DNA of 64,000 bases from Providencia stuartii (GCF_029277985.1 NZ_CP119547.1:143363-207362); one strand, 5' to 3'. Positions 1-10,299 are shown, counted from the stretch's first letter. Numbers and translations are program-made. The notes: generated by a model not told the origin, from the letters alone.

Positions 1-420
1 GAAAACCTGACCATTGGCGTTTTTGCCAAGGCGGCCGGGGTCAACGTGGAGACAATCCGCTTCTATCAGCGCAAGGGCCTGTTGCGGGAACCGGACAAGC
101 CTTACGGCAGCATCCGCCGCTATGGGGAGGCGGACGTGGTTCGGGTGAAATTCGTGAAATCGGCACAGCGGCTGGGGTTCAGTCTGGACGAGATTGCCGA
201 GCTGTTGCGGCTCGACGATGGCACCCACTGCGAGGAGGCCAGCAGCCTGGCCGAACACAAGCTCAAGGACGTGCGCGAGAAGATGGCCGACTTGGCGCGC
301 ATGGAAACCGTGCTGTCTGAACTCGTGTGCGCCTGCCATGCACGAAAGGGGAATGTTTCCTGCCCGTTGATCGCGTCACTACAGGGCGAAGCAGGCCTGG
401 CAAGGTCAGCTATGCCTTAG
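1..420 (+). CDS. merR: MerR mercury-responsive regulator, Tn21 type, 5' end outside window
   Basis: Regulator that represses and, with Hg(II), activates the mer operon by underwinding its promoter. The reading frame is open from base 1. The first visible residue corresponds to residue 6 of the 144-residue family protein, so only the start is missing. The N-terminal winged-helix segment ([20 protein letters not shown]) is present, as are the three Hg-binding cysteines: C82 in GTHCEE and the CACH and VSCP cysteines near the C terminus. The gene runs into a 38-bp transposon end. It differs from the complete merR at 29960-30415 at several residues, so it belongs to a second mer module lying mostly left of the window. 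Confidence 0.95.
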
Positions 421-432
421 CGTGCTTTATTT

Positions 433-1759
433 AATGAGATGGTCACTCCCTCCTTCCCGGTACTATGCTGAGGACAGGCTTTCATTCGGAGAACTATCAT
501 GGAAAACATTGCGCTCATTGGTATCGATCTGGGTAAAAACTCTTTCCATATTCATTGCCAGGATCGTCGCGGGAAGGCTGTTTACCGTAAAAAATTTACC
601 CGGCCAAAGTTGATCGAATTTTTGGCGACATGCCCCGCTACAACCATCGCAATGGAAGCCTGTGGCGGTTCTCACTTTATGGCACGCAAGTTGGAAGAGT
701 TGGGGCATTCCCCAAAGCTGATATCACCACAATTTGTCCGCCCGTTCGTTAAAAGCAATAAAAACGACTTTGTCGACGCCGAAGCTATTTGTGAAGCTGC
801 ATCGCGTCCGTCTATGCGTTTTGTGCAGCCCAGAACGGAATCTCAGCAGGCAATGCGGGCTCTGCATCGTGTCCGTGAATCCCTGGTTCAGGATAAGGTG
901 AAAACAACCAATCAAATGCATGCTTTTCTGCTGGAATTTGGCATTAGCGTTCCCCGAGGAGCTGCCGTTATTAGCCGACTGAGTACCATTCTTGAGGATA
1001 ATAGTTTGCCTCTTTACCTCAGCCAGTTATTGCTGAAATTACAACAGCATTATCACTATCTTGTTGAGCAGATTAAAGATCTGGAATCCCAGTTGAAACG
1101 AAAGTTGGACGAAGATGAGGTTGGACAGCGCTTGCTGAGCATTCCCTGCGTCGGAACACTGACAGCGAGTACTATTTCAACTGAGATTGGCGACGGGAAG
1201 CAGTACGCCAGCAGCCGTGACTTTGCGGCGGCAACAGGGCTTGTACCTCGGCAGTACAGCACGGGAGGTAGGACGACATTGCTGGGAATTAGTAAGCGAG
1301 GTAATAAAAAGATCCGAACTTTGTTGGTTCAGTGTGCCAGGGTATTCATACAAAAACTGGAACACCAGTCTGGCAAATTGGCCGATTGGGTCAGGGATTT
1401 ACTGTGCCGGAAAAGCAACTTTGTCGTCACTTGTGCTCTGGCAAACAAGCTGGCCAGAATAGCCTGGGCCCTAACGGCACGACAGCAAACTTATGTAGCA
1501 TAACGGCAGAAATACACCGGTTTAAAGAATTACTGATCTGGTTTTGCGAATACTGATATTGATGATACTAACGGCCCACCGGCCTGTTGAGGAACCTGTA
1601 AAACGGAAAGGCTCATTGAAGCCGTATATTTTCTGGAGGTTCATCAGGCGCGGAACTCATCAAGGCGCGGGAATAAAATCCCATTCAGACGCCGGATAGA
1701 TTCAAGCAAGCCAACTTGTCGTCAAAATCGGTGTTGCAAAAACGGGAGTGACCATAGAT
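433..1759 (+). mobile_element. IS5075/IS4321-type element (IS110 family), 1327 bp
   Basis: The length of 1327 bp and the insertion site inside a Tn21-type 38-bp repeat match the IS5075/IS4321 pair. Short inverted ends are visible (GGTCACTCCC near 444 and GGGAGTGACC near 1744). No target duplication is apparent. It carries one transposase gene. Choosing between IS5075 and IS4321 needs an alignment. Confidence 0.88.
499..1503 (+). CDS. IS110-family transposase (DEDD, IS5075/IS4321 type)
   Basis: A 334-residue transposase. The N terminus carries the DEDD (RuvC-like) motif start GIDLGKNSFHIHC. The C-terminal half has the transposase_20 core (LLSIPCVGTLTASTISTEIG and FAAATGLVPRQYSTGG) typical of the IS1111 branch of IS110. 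The ATG at 499 sits about 65 bp inside the element. This branch recognises the ends of Tn21-family transposons, which fits the location exactly. Confidence 0.93.
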   Translation: MENIALIGIDLGKNSFHIHCQDRRGKAVYRKKFTRPKLIEFLATCPATTIAMEACGGSHFMARKLEELGHSPKLISPQFVRPFVKSNKNDFVDAEAICEAASRPSMRFVQPRTESQQAMRALHRVRESLVQDKVKTTNQMHAFLLEFGISVPRGAAVISRLSTILEDNSLPLYLSQLLLKLQQHYHYLVEQIKDLESQLKRKLDEDEVGQRLLSIPCVGTLTASTISTEIGDGKQYASSRDFAAATGLVPRQYSTGGRTTLLGISKRGNKKIRTLLVQCARVFIQKLEHQSGKLADWVRDLLCRKSNFVVTCALANKLARIAWALTARQQTYVA

Positions 1760-1853
1760 TCCGTTTTCTGAGGTGCCCCCTAATAGTGTTCTTCCATTTC
1801 GGTAAAAATCCCTACCATGGATTCCCACTCGTCCGGGGGGTAATGACTCCAAC

Positions 1854-2357
1854 TTATTGATAGTGTTTTATGTTCAGATAATGCCCGATGACTTTGTCAT
1901 GCAGCTCCACCGATTTTGAGAACGACAGCGACTTCCGTCCCAGCCGTGCCAGGTGCTGCCTCAGATTCAGGTTATGCCGCTCAATTCGCTGCGTATATCG
2001 CTTGCTGATTACGTGCAGCTTTCCCTTCAGGCGGGATTCATACAGCGGCCAGCCATCCGTCATCCATATCACCACGTCAAAGGGTGACAGCAGGCTCATA
2101 AGACGCCCCAGCGTCGCCATAGTGCGTTCACCGAATACGTGCGCAACAACCGTCTTCCGGAGCCTGTCATACGCGTAAAACAGCCAGCGCTGGCGCGATT
2201 TAGCCCCGACGTATCCCCACTGTTCGTCCATTTCCGCGCAGACGATGACGTCACTGCCCGGCTGTATGCGCGAGGTTACCGACTGCGGCCTGAGTTTTTT
2301 AAATGGCGGAAAATCGTGTTGAGGCCAACGCCCATAATGCGGGCGGTTGCCCGGCAT
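1854..2357 (-). CDS. insB: IS1 InsB, transposase catalytic part
   Basis: A 167-residue frame holding the catalytic DDE domain of IS1, including [19 protein letters not shown] and [12 protein letters not shown]. The active transposase is made as an InsA-B' fusion by a -1 programmed frameshift between insA and insB. The length is that of the intact family protein. Confidence 0.93.
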   Translation of the reverse strand: MPGNRPHYGRWPQHDFPPFKKLRPQSVTSRIQPGSDVIVCAEMDEQWGYVGAKSRQRWLFYAYDRLRKTVVAHVFGERTMATLGRLMSLLSPFDVVIWMTDGWPLYESRLKGKLHVISKRYTQRIERHNLNLRQHLARLGRKSLSFSKSVELHDKVIGHYLNIKHYQ

Positions 2358-2551
2358 CCAACGCCATTCATGGCCATATCAATGATTTTCTGGTGCGTAC
2401 CGGGTTGAGAAGCGGTGTAAGTGAACTGCAGTTGCCATGTTTTACGGCAGTGAGAGCAGAGATAGCGCTGATGTCCGGCGGTGCTTTTGCCGTTACGCAC
2501 CACCCCGTCAGTAGCTGAACAGGAGGGACAGCTGATAGAAACAGAAGCCAC
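2276..2551 (-). CDS. insA: IS1 InsA, DNA-binding repressor
   Basis: A 91-residue protein with an N-terminal zinc finger ([14 protein letters not shown] followed by CSHCRKTW) and a helix-turn-helix. It binds the IS1 ends and represses transposition. It overlaps the insB frame, as required for the programmed frameshift. It is full length. Confidence 0.93.
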   Translation of the reverse strand: MASVSISCPSCSATDGVVRNGKSTAGHQRYLCSHCRKTWQLQFTYTASQPGTHQKIIDMAMNGVGCRATARIMGVGLNTIFRHLKNSGRSR

Positions 2552-2606
2552 TGGAGCACCTCAAAAACACCATCATACACTAAATCAGTAAGTTGGCAGC
2601 ATCACC

Positions 2607-2670
2607 GGCTTTTGAAACTGTCGCACCTCATGTTTGAATTCGCCCCATATTTTTGCTACAGTGAACCAAA
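2607..2670 (+). promoter_or_regulatory. ISAba125 right-end remnant supplying the blaNDM-1 promoter
   Basis: Only the tip of ISAba125 survives between IS1 and the NDM segment. It provides -35 TTGAAT at 2634-2639 and, after a 17-bp spacer, -10 TACAGT at 2657-2662. This matches the hybrid promoter described for blaNDM-1. The leader then runs about 75 bp to the ATG at 2738. IS1 removed the rest of ISAba125 but left the promoter intact. Confidence 0.88.
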
Positions 2671-2737
2671 TTAAGATCATCTATTTACTAGGCCTCGCAT
2701 TTGCGGGGTTTTTAATGCTGAATAAAAGGAAAACTTG

Positions 2738-3550
2738 ATGGAATTGCCCAATATTATGCACCCGGTCGCGAAGCTGAGCACCGCATTAGCCGCTGCATTG
2801 ATGCTGAGCGGGTGCATGCCCGGTGAAATCCGCCCGACGATTGGCCAGCAAATGGAAACTGGCGACCAACGGTTTGGCGATCTGGTTTTCCGCCAGCTCG
2901 CACCGAATGTCTGGCAGCACACTTCCTATCTCGACATGCCGGGTTTCGGGGCAGTCGCTTCCAACGGTTTGATCGTCAGGGATGGCGGCCGCGTGCTGGT
3001 GGTCGATACCGCCTGGACCGATGACCAGACCGCCCAGATCCTCAACTGGATCAAGCAGGAGATCAACCTGCCGGTCGCGCTGGCGGTGGTGACTCACGCG
3101 CATCAGGACAAGATGGGCGGTATGGACGCGCTGCATGCGGCGGGGATTGCGACTTATGCCAATGCGTTGTCGAACCAGCTTGCCCCGCAAGAGGGGATGG
3201 TTGCGGCGCAACACAGCCTGACTTTCGCCGCCAATGGCTGGGTCGAACCAGCAACCGCGCCCAACTTTGGCCCGCTCAAGGTATTTTACCCCGGCCCCGG
3301 CCACACCAGTGACAATATCACCGTTGGGATCGACGGCACCGACATCGCTTTTGGTGGCTGCCTGATCAAGGACAGCAAGGCCAAGTCGCTCGGCAATCTC
3401 GGTGATGCCGACACTGAGCACTACGCCGCGTCAGCGCGCGCGTTTGGTGCGGCGTTCCCCAAGGCCAGCATGATCGTGATGAGCCATTCCGCCCCCGATA
3501 GCCGCGCCGCAATCACTCATACGGCCCGCATGGCCGACAAGCTGCGCTGA
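2738..3550 (+). CDS. blaNDM-1: NDM-1 subclass B1 metallo-beta-lactamase
   Basis: A periplasmic, lipid-anchored zinc carbapenemase hydrolysing nearly all beta-lactams except monobactams. It has 270 residues. A lipoprotein signal peptide ends at the lipobox LSGC (Cys26). Zinc ligands are visible: HAHQD (H120, H122, D124), H189 in GHTSDN, C208 in GGCLIKD and H250 in SHSAPD. Allele positions P28, V88, D95, D130, M154 and A233 read as NDM-1. The start is the ATG at 2738, not the TTG directly before it. Expression comes from the ISAba125-derived promoter. ble follows after 3 bp. Confidence 0.98.
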
Positions 3551-3553
3551 GCC

Positions 3554-3919
3554 ATGGCTGACCACGTCACCCCCAATCTGCCATCGCGCGATTTCGATGT
3601 GACAGAGGCGTTTTATGCGAAGCTGGGCTTTGCGACGAGTTGGAAGGATCGCGGCTGGATGATCCTGCAGCGCGGCGGTTTGCAGCTCGAATTCTTCCCC
3701 TATCCTGACCTCGACCCAGCTACGAGCTCGTTCGGCTGTTGCCTGCGGTTGGATGATCTCGATGCCATGGTGGCATTGGTGAACGCGGCGGGAGCCGAGG
3801 AAAAAAGCACCGGCTGGCCGCGCTTCAAAGCTCCGCAACTGGAGGCGAGCGGCCTGAGGATCGGCTACCTGATCGATCCCGACTGCACGCTGGTGCGGCT
3901 GATCCAGAACCCCGACTGA
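3554..3919 (+). CDS. ble: Bleomycin-binding protein BleMBL
   Basis: A 121-residue vicinal-oxygen-chelate (glyoxalase/bleomycin resistance) fold protein that sequesters bleomycin-type drugs. It opens with PNLPSRDFDVTEAFYAKLGF and ends LVRLIQNPD, as in BleMBL. It starts 3 bp after blaNDM-1 and is co-transcribed from the same ISAba125 promoter, the constant pairing seen in NDM loci. Confidence 0.96.
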   Translation: MADHVTPNLPSRDFDVTEAFYAKLGFATSWKDRGWMILQRGGLQLEFFPYPDLDPATSSFGCCLRLDDLDAMVALVNAAGAEEKSTGWPRFKAPQLEASGLRIGYLIDPDCTLVRLIQNPD

Positions 3920-3923
3920 CCGC

Positions 3924-4562
3924 ATGCCCGCGAAAATCAAGATTTGCGGGATCAGCACACCCGAGGCGCTCGATGCGACCATCGCGGCGCGGGCGGACTA
4001 TGCCGGGTTGGTGTTCTATCCAGCGTCGCCCCGTGCGGTTACGTCGAATGTCGCGGGCGCTTTGACATCGCGCGCAGCTGGCCAGATCGCCATGGTCGGT
4101 TTGTTCGTCGATGCGGATGATGCTGTCATCGCCGACGCACTGGTGGCAGCCAAGCTGAACGCGCTGCAGCTGCACGGTTCGGAATCGCCCGAACGCGTGG
4201 CCCAGTTGCGCGCGCGGTTTGGCAAGCCGGTGTGGAAGGCGCTGCCCGTCGCCAGCGCCAGCGATGTCGCACGCGCCGCAGCCTATGCCGGGGCGGCGGA
4301 CTTGATCTTGTTCGACGCCAAGACCCCCAAAGGCGCGCTGCCCGGCGGCATGGGGTTGGCGTTCGACTGGTCGCTGCTGGCCGGATATCGCGGTGCCTTG
4401 CCGTGGGGGCTGGCAGGCGGGCTAAATCCGACGAATGTTGCCGAGGCGATTGCGCGCACCGGAGCGCCGCTGGTCGATACCTCCAGCGGCGTCGAAAGCG
4501 CGCCGGGCGTCAAGGATACCGACAAGATTACCAATTTCGCCTTTGCGGTGCGCTTGGCCTAA
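3924..4562 (+). CDS. trpF: Phosphoribosylanthranilate isomerase
   Basis: A TIM-barrel enzyme converting N-(5'-phosphoribosyl)anthranilate to CdRP in tryptophan synthesis. It has 212 residues. Family motifs are present: KICGIS with the catalytic Cys near the start, LQLHGSE in the middle, LFDAKTPKGALPGGMG, and GLAGGLNPTNV in the phosphate-binding region. It is complete and sits 4 bp after ble. It probably hitchhiked with blaNDM-1 from the source chromosome and has no evident resistance role. Confidence 0.95.
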   Translation: MPAKIKICGISTPEALDATIAARADYAGLVFYPASPRAVTSNVAGALTSRAAGQIAMVGLFVDADDAVIADALVAAKLNALQLHGSESPERVAQLRARFGKPVWKALPVASASDVARAAAYAGAADLILFDAKTPKGALPGGMGLAFDWSLLAGYRGALPWGLAGGLNPTNVAEAIARTGAPLVDTSSGVESAPGVKDTDKITNFAFAVRLA

Positions 4563-4572
4563 ATCGCGTCGA

Positions 4573-5604
4573 TCAATAGGCGTCGTTCAGCGCAAAGATC
4601 GGCTTGCGGGTGCGCCACTGCCCTCGGGTGAAGTCGGGAAAATCTAACGTGCGATTGCCCTCAGCAATCGATTGTTCCGACAGAGGCGTGATCGCGCTCC
4701 AGGCCAGCGCGTCGTAAATGTCGATTGGCATCGGGGCCTTGGCCTTCAGCGCCTCGACAAAAGCGTGGATCACGAACCAGTCCATCCCGCCATGCCCGGC
4801 CCCTGCCGCCAGATCGGCGTAGCGTTTCCATAGCGGGTGATCGTATTTCGCAAACCAGCCCTCGGCAGGCTCCCAGCGGTGCGGCTGTGGGCTCTTGCCC
4901 TCCAGATAGATCGACTTGTTGACGTCCATCCACAGCCCCTCGGTGCCTTGCACCCGAAAGCCGAGAGAATAGGGGCGCGGCAGCGAGGTGTCGTGGCACA
5001 GCATGATCGTTTCACCATTAGTGCAGCCGATCATGGTGTTGACCACATCACCCAGTGCGAATTTCACCTCGGCGTTGGGATGATCGGCAGAGCCGTTCTT
5101 GACGACATAATCATGCAGCCCGCGCGCCTTACAGCCGAAGCCGCCAGCGCCCGCTTCGCCCGGCAACGCGACCTTCAGGGTGCGGGTCTGCGGCGGGTAG
5201 CACACGCCGGCATCGGCGCAGCCCTGGTACTTCACGGTCAGGGTGGTCGCGCTCGCGCCGGCCGCGGGCGTGCCGGTGAGGGTGCCGAGCAATTCCTTGC
5301 GGTAGGTTTCGACGTCGCCGAAGAATTCGTCGCGGTAGGCCTTGCCCTTCGGCAGCGCCATGGTCGCGCCGGTGAAGGCGGCATCGGCCTTGACCGAGGT
5401 GCGGTGCCGGTACAGGTAATAGCCGTCGGCGATCCGCCAGCGCACCTCGATGCGGTCCGGCGCGGTGGCCTGCGCGGACAGGACGAAGACCTCGTCGACC
5501 GGCGGCAGTTCGAAGTCCTGGGCGACGGCCGAGGTCGCGGGCAGCGCAAGCAGCAGGGCGAGCCCGGCCAGCCAGCGGCGCAGGCGGATCGTGGATGCGG
5601 TCAT
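4573..5604 (-). CDS. Chimeric ORF: DsbD N-terminal domain fused to a Gfo/Idh-type oxidoreductase C terminus
   Basis: A 343-residue frame made of two unrelated parts. Residues 1 to about 152 form a secretory signal plus a DsbD-alpha domain with its redox pair (YQGCADAGVCYPP). From about residue 157 (near base 5135) the sequence is the C-terminal half of a GFO/IDH/MocA-type protein (HGGMDWFVIHAFVEALKAKA, TPLSEQSIAEGN); the piece is often annotated 'tat' in NDM loci. The join stays in frame with no IS at the boundary. It marks where the NDM donor DNA and a high-GC groESL-type donor were fused. No function is expected for the hybrid. Confidence 0.85.
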   Translation of the reverse strand: MTASTIRLRRWLAGLALLLALPATSAVAQDFELPPVDEVFVLSAQATAPDRIEVRWRIADGYYLYRHRTSVKADAAFTGATMALPKGKAYRDEFFGDVETYRKELLGTLTGTPAAGASATTLTVKYQGCADAGVCYPPQTRTLKVALPGEAGAGGFGCKARGLHDYVVKNGSADHPNAEVKFALGDVVNTMIGCTNGETIMLCHDTSLPRPYSLGFRVQGTEGLWMDVNKSIYLEGKSPQPHRWEPAEGWFAKYDHPLWKRYADLAAGAGHGGMDWFVIHAFVEALKAKAPMPIDIYDALAWSAITPLSEQSIAEGNRTLDFPDFTRGQWRTRKPIFALNDAY

Positions 5605-5608
5605 TGGC

Positions 5609-5938
5609 TCAGTTTACCGGTCGGCTCTCGGCGGCCAGCCATTGCAGGTATTCGGGCAGGCCGGACGCGGCTTCGACCGCGAGCAGCTCCGGGAGTTCGT
5701 AGGGATGCAGTTGGCGCAGGCGTTCCTGCAGGGCGGGGTAGGCCTCGGCACTGGTCTTGACCAGCAGCAGGACCTCGGCCGCGGCCTCGACCTTGCGTTG
5801 CCAGCGATAGACCGAACGCAGGCCGGGCAGGAGGTTGACGCAGGCGGCCAGGCGCTCGGCCACCAGCGCGGTGGCGATGCGCTCGGCGCTGTCGGCGTCG
5901 GGACAGGTGCAGAAGCAGATCAGGGCGCTCACCGGCAT
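5609..5938 (-). CDS. cutA: CutA1 divalent-cation tolerance protein
   Basis: A 109-residue trimeric ferredoxin-like protein of the CutA1 family, linked to copper tolerance. Family features include an early cysteine segment (ICFCTCPD), AACVNLLPGLRSVYRWQ and PYELPELLAV. The ATG at 5938 gives the family's usual length; the frame extends upstream without recognisable sequence. It lies 4 bp upstream of the chimeric dsbD fragment and is divergent from groES. Confidence 0.93.
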   Translation of the reverse strand: MPVSALICFCTCPDADSAERIATALVAERLAACVNLLPGLRSVYRWQRKVEAAAEVLLLVKTSAEAYPALQERLRQLHPYELPELLAVEAASGLPEYLQWLAAESRPVN

Positions 5939-6058
5939 AGGGTAGCGGCTGCCCCGATCCGGCGGGCCTGGCGGACATCCGCGTGCGGCCCTTGAAAGTC
6001 GGCGGGCCCGCCCCATCTCGGTGGCATGCCGGGTTCGCCCGGTTCTGTTGTCCGCGGT

Positions 6059-6088
6059 TTGGCACTCGCTTCGCGCGACTGCTAAAAT
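6059..6088 (+). promoter_or_regulatory. Probable sigma-70-type promoter of groESL
   Basis: TTGGCA at 6059-6064 and TAAAAT at 6083-6088 are separated by 18 bp and lie 44 bp upstream of the groES start, in the cutA-groES divergent region. This is a consensus match only. Confidence 0.45.
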
Positions 6089-6131
6089 CGCCGGGTTTTT
6101 CCACGTCAATCAACCATTTACCGAGGTTGCC

Positions 6132-6422
6132 ATGTCCAATATCAAGCCGCTGCACGACCGCGTGGTCATCAAGCGCATGGAAGAAGAGAAGCTGTCCGCC
6201 GGCGGGATCGTGATCCCGGATTCGGCCACCGAGAAGCCGATCAAGGGCGAAGTCGTCGCCGTCGGCACCGGCAAGGTGCTGGACAACGGCCAGGTCCGCG
6301 CGCCGCAGGTCAAGGTCGGCGACAAGGTGCTGTTCGGCAAGTACAGCGGCACCGAAGTGAAGCTGGACGGCGTCGAGCTGCTGGTGGTGAAGGAAGACGA
6401 CCTGTTCGCGATCCTCGGCTGA
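6132..6422 (+). CDS. groES: Co-chaperonin GroES
   Basis: A 96-residue heptameric lid protein of the GroEL chaperonin. It opens [16 protein letters not shown], has the mobile loop [17 protein letters not shown], and ends [12 protein letters not shown]. The start at 6132 follows an AGG-rich ribosome site; the frame upstream is non-homologous. High GC and codon use suggest a Xanthomonadaceae-like donor. It was probably captured with blaNDM-1 by ISCR activity. Confidence 0.97.
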   Translation: MSNIKPLHDRVVIKRMEEEKLSAGGIVIPDSATEKPIKGEVVAVGTGKVLDNGQVRAPQVKVGDKVLFGKYSGTEVKLDGVELLVVKEDDLFAILG

Positions 6423-6471
6423 TCGCGCGTCGCTCCCACACATTTCTCATCCGAATAATTTTTCGAGGTAA

Positions 6472-8118
<1,647 letters not shown>

Positions 8119-8143
8119 GCCCCGCGATCCATCAAGCAAGACC

Positions 8144-8172
8144 ACAAAGCCCGGCCTCGTGCCGGGCTTTGT
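8144..8172 (+). terminator. Rho-independent terminator of groESL
   Basis: A perfect 12-bp stem (ACAAAGCCCGGC / GCCGGGCTTTGT) with loop CTCGT lies 25 bp after the groEL stop. The stem's own T-containing 3' arm replaces a long U-tract. Confidence 0.8.
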
Positions 8173-8197
8173 GCGTTCTGGCGTCCGAGGCGGGAGA

Positions 8198-10055
8198 CTT
8201 CCTACCCGCCCCGCGGCAATGTCTGACGCGAAGATCAGAAAACGCCGATATGAACGCGTGCTCGCGGGCGCAACCCTGAGCAGCCGTCCCTGCAACGGAG
8301 CGCTGCGTGCCGCGCCTGACCGCACCCCGGCGGCAGGCCGAGGTGTGCGCGCCACTGCCGGCCGCCCACGCCGCTGCGCGTTACGCGCGCCACCTGCCCG
8401 AGCGCACGCTGCTGTACGCGCTAGTGCAGGCGCACTACCCGGACTTCATCGCGCGTCTTGAGGCCGAAGACCGCCCGCTGCCCGAGTATGTGCGCGAGGA
8501 GTTCGAGACCTACCTGCGCTGCGGCGTGCTCGAGCACGGCTTCCTGCGCGTGGTCTGCGAGCACTGTCGTGCCGAGAGGCTGGTGGCGTATTCCTGCAAG
8601 AAGCGCGGGCTGTGCCCGAGCTGCGGCGCACGGCGCATGGCCGAGTCGGCGCGGCATCTGGTGGACGAGGTGTTCGGCCCGCGGCCGGTGCGGCAATGGG
8701 TGCTGAGTTTCCCGTACCCGTTGCGCTTCCTGTTCGCCAGCAAGCCTGAGGCGATCGGCCCGGTGCTGGGCATCGTGCATCGTGTGATCGCCGGTTGGCT
8801 TGCCGATCAGGCCGGCGTGCCGCGGGATACGGCGCAATGCGGCGTGGTGACCCTGATCCAGCGCTTCGGCAGCGCGCTGAATCTCAACATCCACTTCCAC
8901 ATGCTGTGGCTCGACGGCGTGTACGAGGACACCACCGAGCGTCCGCAGCGCAAGCCGCGCCTGCACCGCACCCGTGCGCCCACATCGGCGCAACTGACGG
9001 AACTGGCCAACACCATCGCGCATCGCGTGTGCCGGCACCTGTCGCGCCGCGGCTGGCTCGAAGGCGAAGACGAATCCGTGTTCCTGTCCGACAGCGCGGG
9101 TAGCGACGACGGCATGGATGGGCTGCGGATGAGTTCGATGACCTACCGCATCGCCACCGGTCGCGACGCTGGCCGCAAGGTCGTCACGCTGCAAACGCTG
9201 CCTGGCGACGCCGGTCCGCTGGAGGGCGACGCCGGCAAGGTCGGCGGCTTCTCGCTGCATGCCGGCGTGGCCGCGGAAGCACACGAAAGCCACAAGCTCG
9301 AAAAGCTGTGCCGCTACATCACGCGCCCGGCGATCAGCGAGCAGCGGCTATCGATCTCGCCACAGGGCAGGGTGCGTTACCAGCTCAAGACGCCGTGGCG
9401 CAATGGCACCACGCATGTCGAATGGGATGCGGTGGACTTCATCGCCAAGCTGGCGGCACTGGTCCCGCCGCCACGCGCGCATCTCACCCGCTTCCACGGC
9501 GTATTCGCCCCGAATGCAAACCTGCGCGCGCAGCTGACGCCCTCGGGGCGCGGCAGGCGGCCTGCGGGCGATGCGGCGCCAGTGGACGTCAGCGCCCACG
9601 ACGAGCCGCGCAGCCCCGAGCAGAAGCGCCGTGCGATGAGCTGGGCGCAACGGCTCAAGCGGGTCTTTTCCATCGACATCACCACCTGCGCCCACTGCGG
9701 CGGCGCGGTGCGGATCGTCGCCAGCATCGAAGACCCCAAGGCCATTCGCGCCATCCTCGCCCACTTCGAGAAACACGGCGCGCTGGAGCAAGCGCACTAC
9801 CGGCCCGCAGCGCGCGCCCCGCCGCCCGCCGCGTGATGAGGCGCCGGCCACACAGCCGGCAGCCAAGCCAGAGTCCGATCCGATGCGGCCACGACCCCGC
9901 AGGGCTGCGCTCGGCCCTGTGCCGGGATTCGGTGAGAAATGGCTACGCACTGAGCCGCTGCGTGGCCCCGCGATGTCGAAAACCCACGCATGAACCCCCG
10001 ATCTGTGCCCGATCTGTGCCCAAAGCGGCGCTTGCGCGGCCGCTTCCTACCCGCC
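8198..10055. repeat. 13-bp direct repeat bracketing the ISCR transposase
   Basis: CTTCCTACCCGCC occurs at 8198-8210 and again at 10043-10055. Just downstream of the second copy a GC hairpin (CCGCC...GGCGG) is followed by GAAC at 10078-10081, which is reminiscent of the 3' ends of IS91-like elements. It may mark functional ends of the ISCR; this is inferred from position only. Confidence 0.4.
8307..9836 (+). CDS. ISCR / IS91-family transposase (ISCR27/ISCR21 group), complete
   Basis: A 509-residue rolling-circle transposase of the IS91 type. An N-terminal zinc-binding domain (CEHCRAERLVAYSCKKRGLCP, split CxxC pairs) precedes the Y2-transposase core (LNLNIHFHMLWLDGVY) and a C-terminal Cys cluster (CAHCGGAVRIVASIEDP). 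It lies immediately downstream of groEL in the same orientation. Elements of this class mobilise adjacent DNA by one-ended events and are the suggested route by which the groESL-cutA block joined blaNDM-1. The exact ISCR number needs a database comparison. Confidence 0.85.
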   Translation: MPRLTAPRRQAEVCAPLPAAHAAARYARHLPERTLLYALVQAHYPDFIARLEAEDRPLPEYVREEFETYLRCGVLEHGFLRVVCEHCRAERLVAYSCKKRGLCPSCGARRMAESARHLVDEVFGPRPVRQWVLSFPYPLRFLFASKPEAIGPVLGIVHRVIAGWLADQAGVPRDTAQCGVVTLIQRFGSALNLNIHFHMLWLDGVYEDTTERPQRKPRLHRTRAPTSAQLTELANTIAHRVCRHLSRRGWLEGEDESVFLSDSAGSDDGMDGLRMSSMTYRIATGRDAGRKVVTLQTLPGDAGPLEGDAGKVGGFSLHAGVAAEAHESHKLEKLCRYITRPAISEQRLSISPQGRVRYQLKTPWRNGTTHVEWDAVDFIAKLAALVPPPRAHLTRFHGVFAPNANLRAQLTPSGRGRRPAGDAAPVDVSAHDEPRSPEQKRRAMSWAQRLKRVFSIDITTCAHCGGAVRIVASIEDPKAIRAILAHFEKHGALEQAHYRPAARAPPPAA

Positions 10056-10299
10056 AGACTCGCCAAAAAGGGCGGTTGAACTTCCTATACCCATATCCCA
10101 CTTTAGGTTTGGCAGCACCTTTTCAATCAGGTGGTTGTTTACACCAATCCAGCTATTGGCCAATTGAATATTGGTTTCGTCTACTTTTTTTGATTTTTTA
10201 AACAGCTTGGTAAAACCGAGTGCCAAAACAGGGGGACCATGTAAAAACGTGCTTCCTGTAATGACTGAACCAACTGTGAGTCCTTTACTGACTTTTTGC
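9837..10299. other. ISCR 3' flank and an unidentified truncated gene fragment
   Basis: Bases 9837 to about 10081 are GC-rich ISCR flank without a credible gene. From about 10082 composition drops sharply to AT-rich DNA. Here the minus strand is open for about 72 codons up to IS26 at 10300, reading for example VGSVITGSTFLHGPPVLALG and ending near an ISCR-derived stop. The fragment lacks both natural ends and was not recognised. It is evidently the remnant of a gene that IS26 and ISCR cut from opposite sides. Confidence 0.5.

Larger units (their letters stand above)
416..1780. repeat. Tn21-type 38-bp terminal inverted repeat, split by an insertion sequence
   Basis: Bases 416-432 and 1760-1780 together make one 38-bp Tn21-family end (CTTAGCGTGCTTTATTT plus TCCGTTTTCTGAGGTGCCCCC). 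The IS110-family element at 433-1759 lies exactly between them. The outer bases (GGGGGCACCTCAG on the other strand) differ from the mer-end repeat at 30411-30448. Elements of this kind are known to target these 38-bp ends and to block further movement of the transposon. Confidence 0.9.
1839..2606 (-). mobile_element. IS1, complete 768 bp
   Basis: Both ends are visible: GGTAATGACTCC at 1839 and GGCAGCATCACC ending at 2606. The length is exactly the 768 bp of IS1. It encodes insA and insB on the minus strand. The flanking 9-mers (CGTCCGGGG and GGCTTTTGA) do not match, so it arrived with an adjacent deletion or rearrangement. It truncates the ISAba125 remnant upstream of blaNDM-1. The 58 bp at 1781-1838, between the Tn21-type end and IS1, were not recognised. 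Confidence 0.95.

Noticed and set aside
4837..5760. Plus-strand frame of 307 codons opposite the dsbD chimera
   Set aside because: It lies antisense to a gene with clear domains and reads as low-complexity Arg/Gly/Ala sequence typical of GC-rich shadows.
8307..9836. ISCR transposase gene as ISCR1
   Set aside because: It lies next to groEL with no 3'-conserved segment nearby, and its sequence context is that of the NDM-associated ISCR27/ISCR21 group; the exact number was left open.
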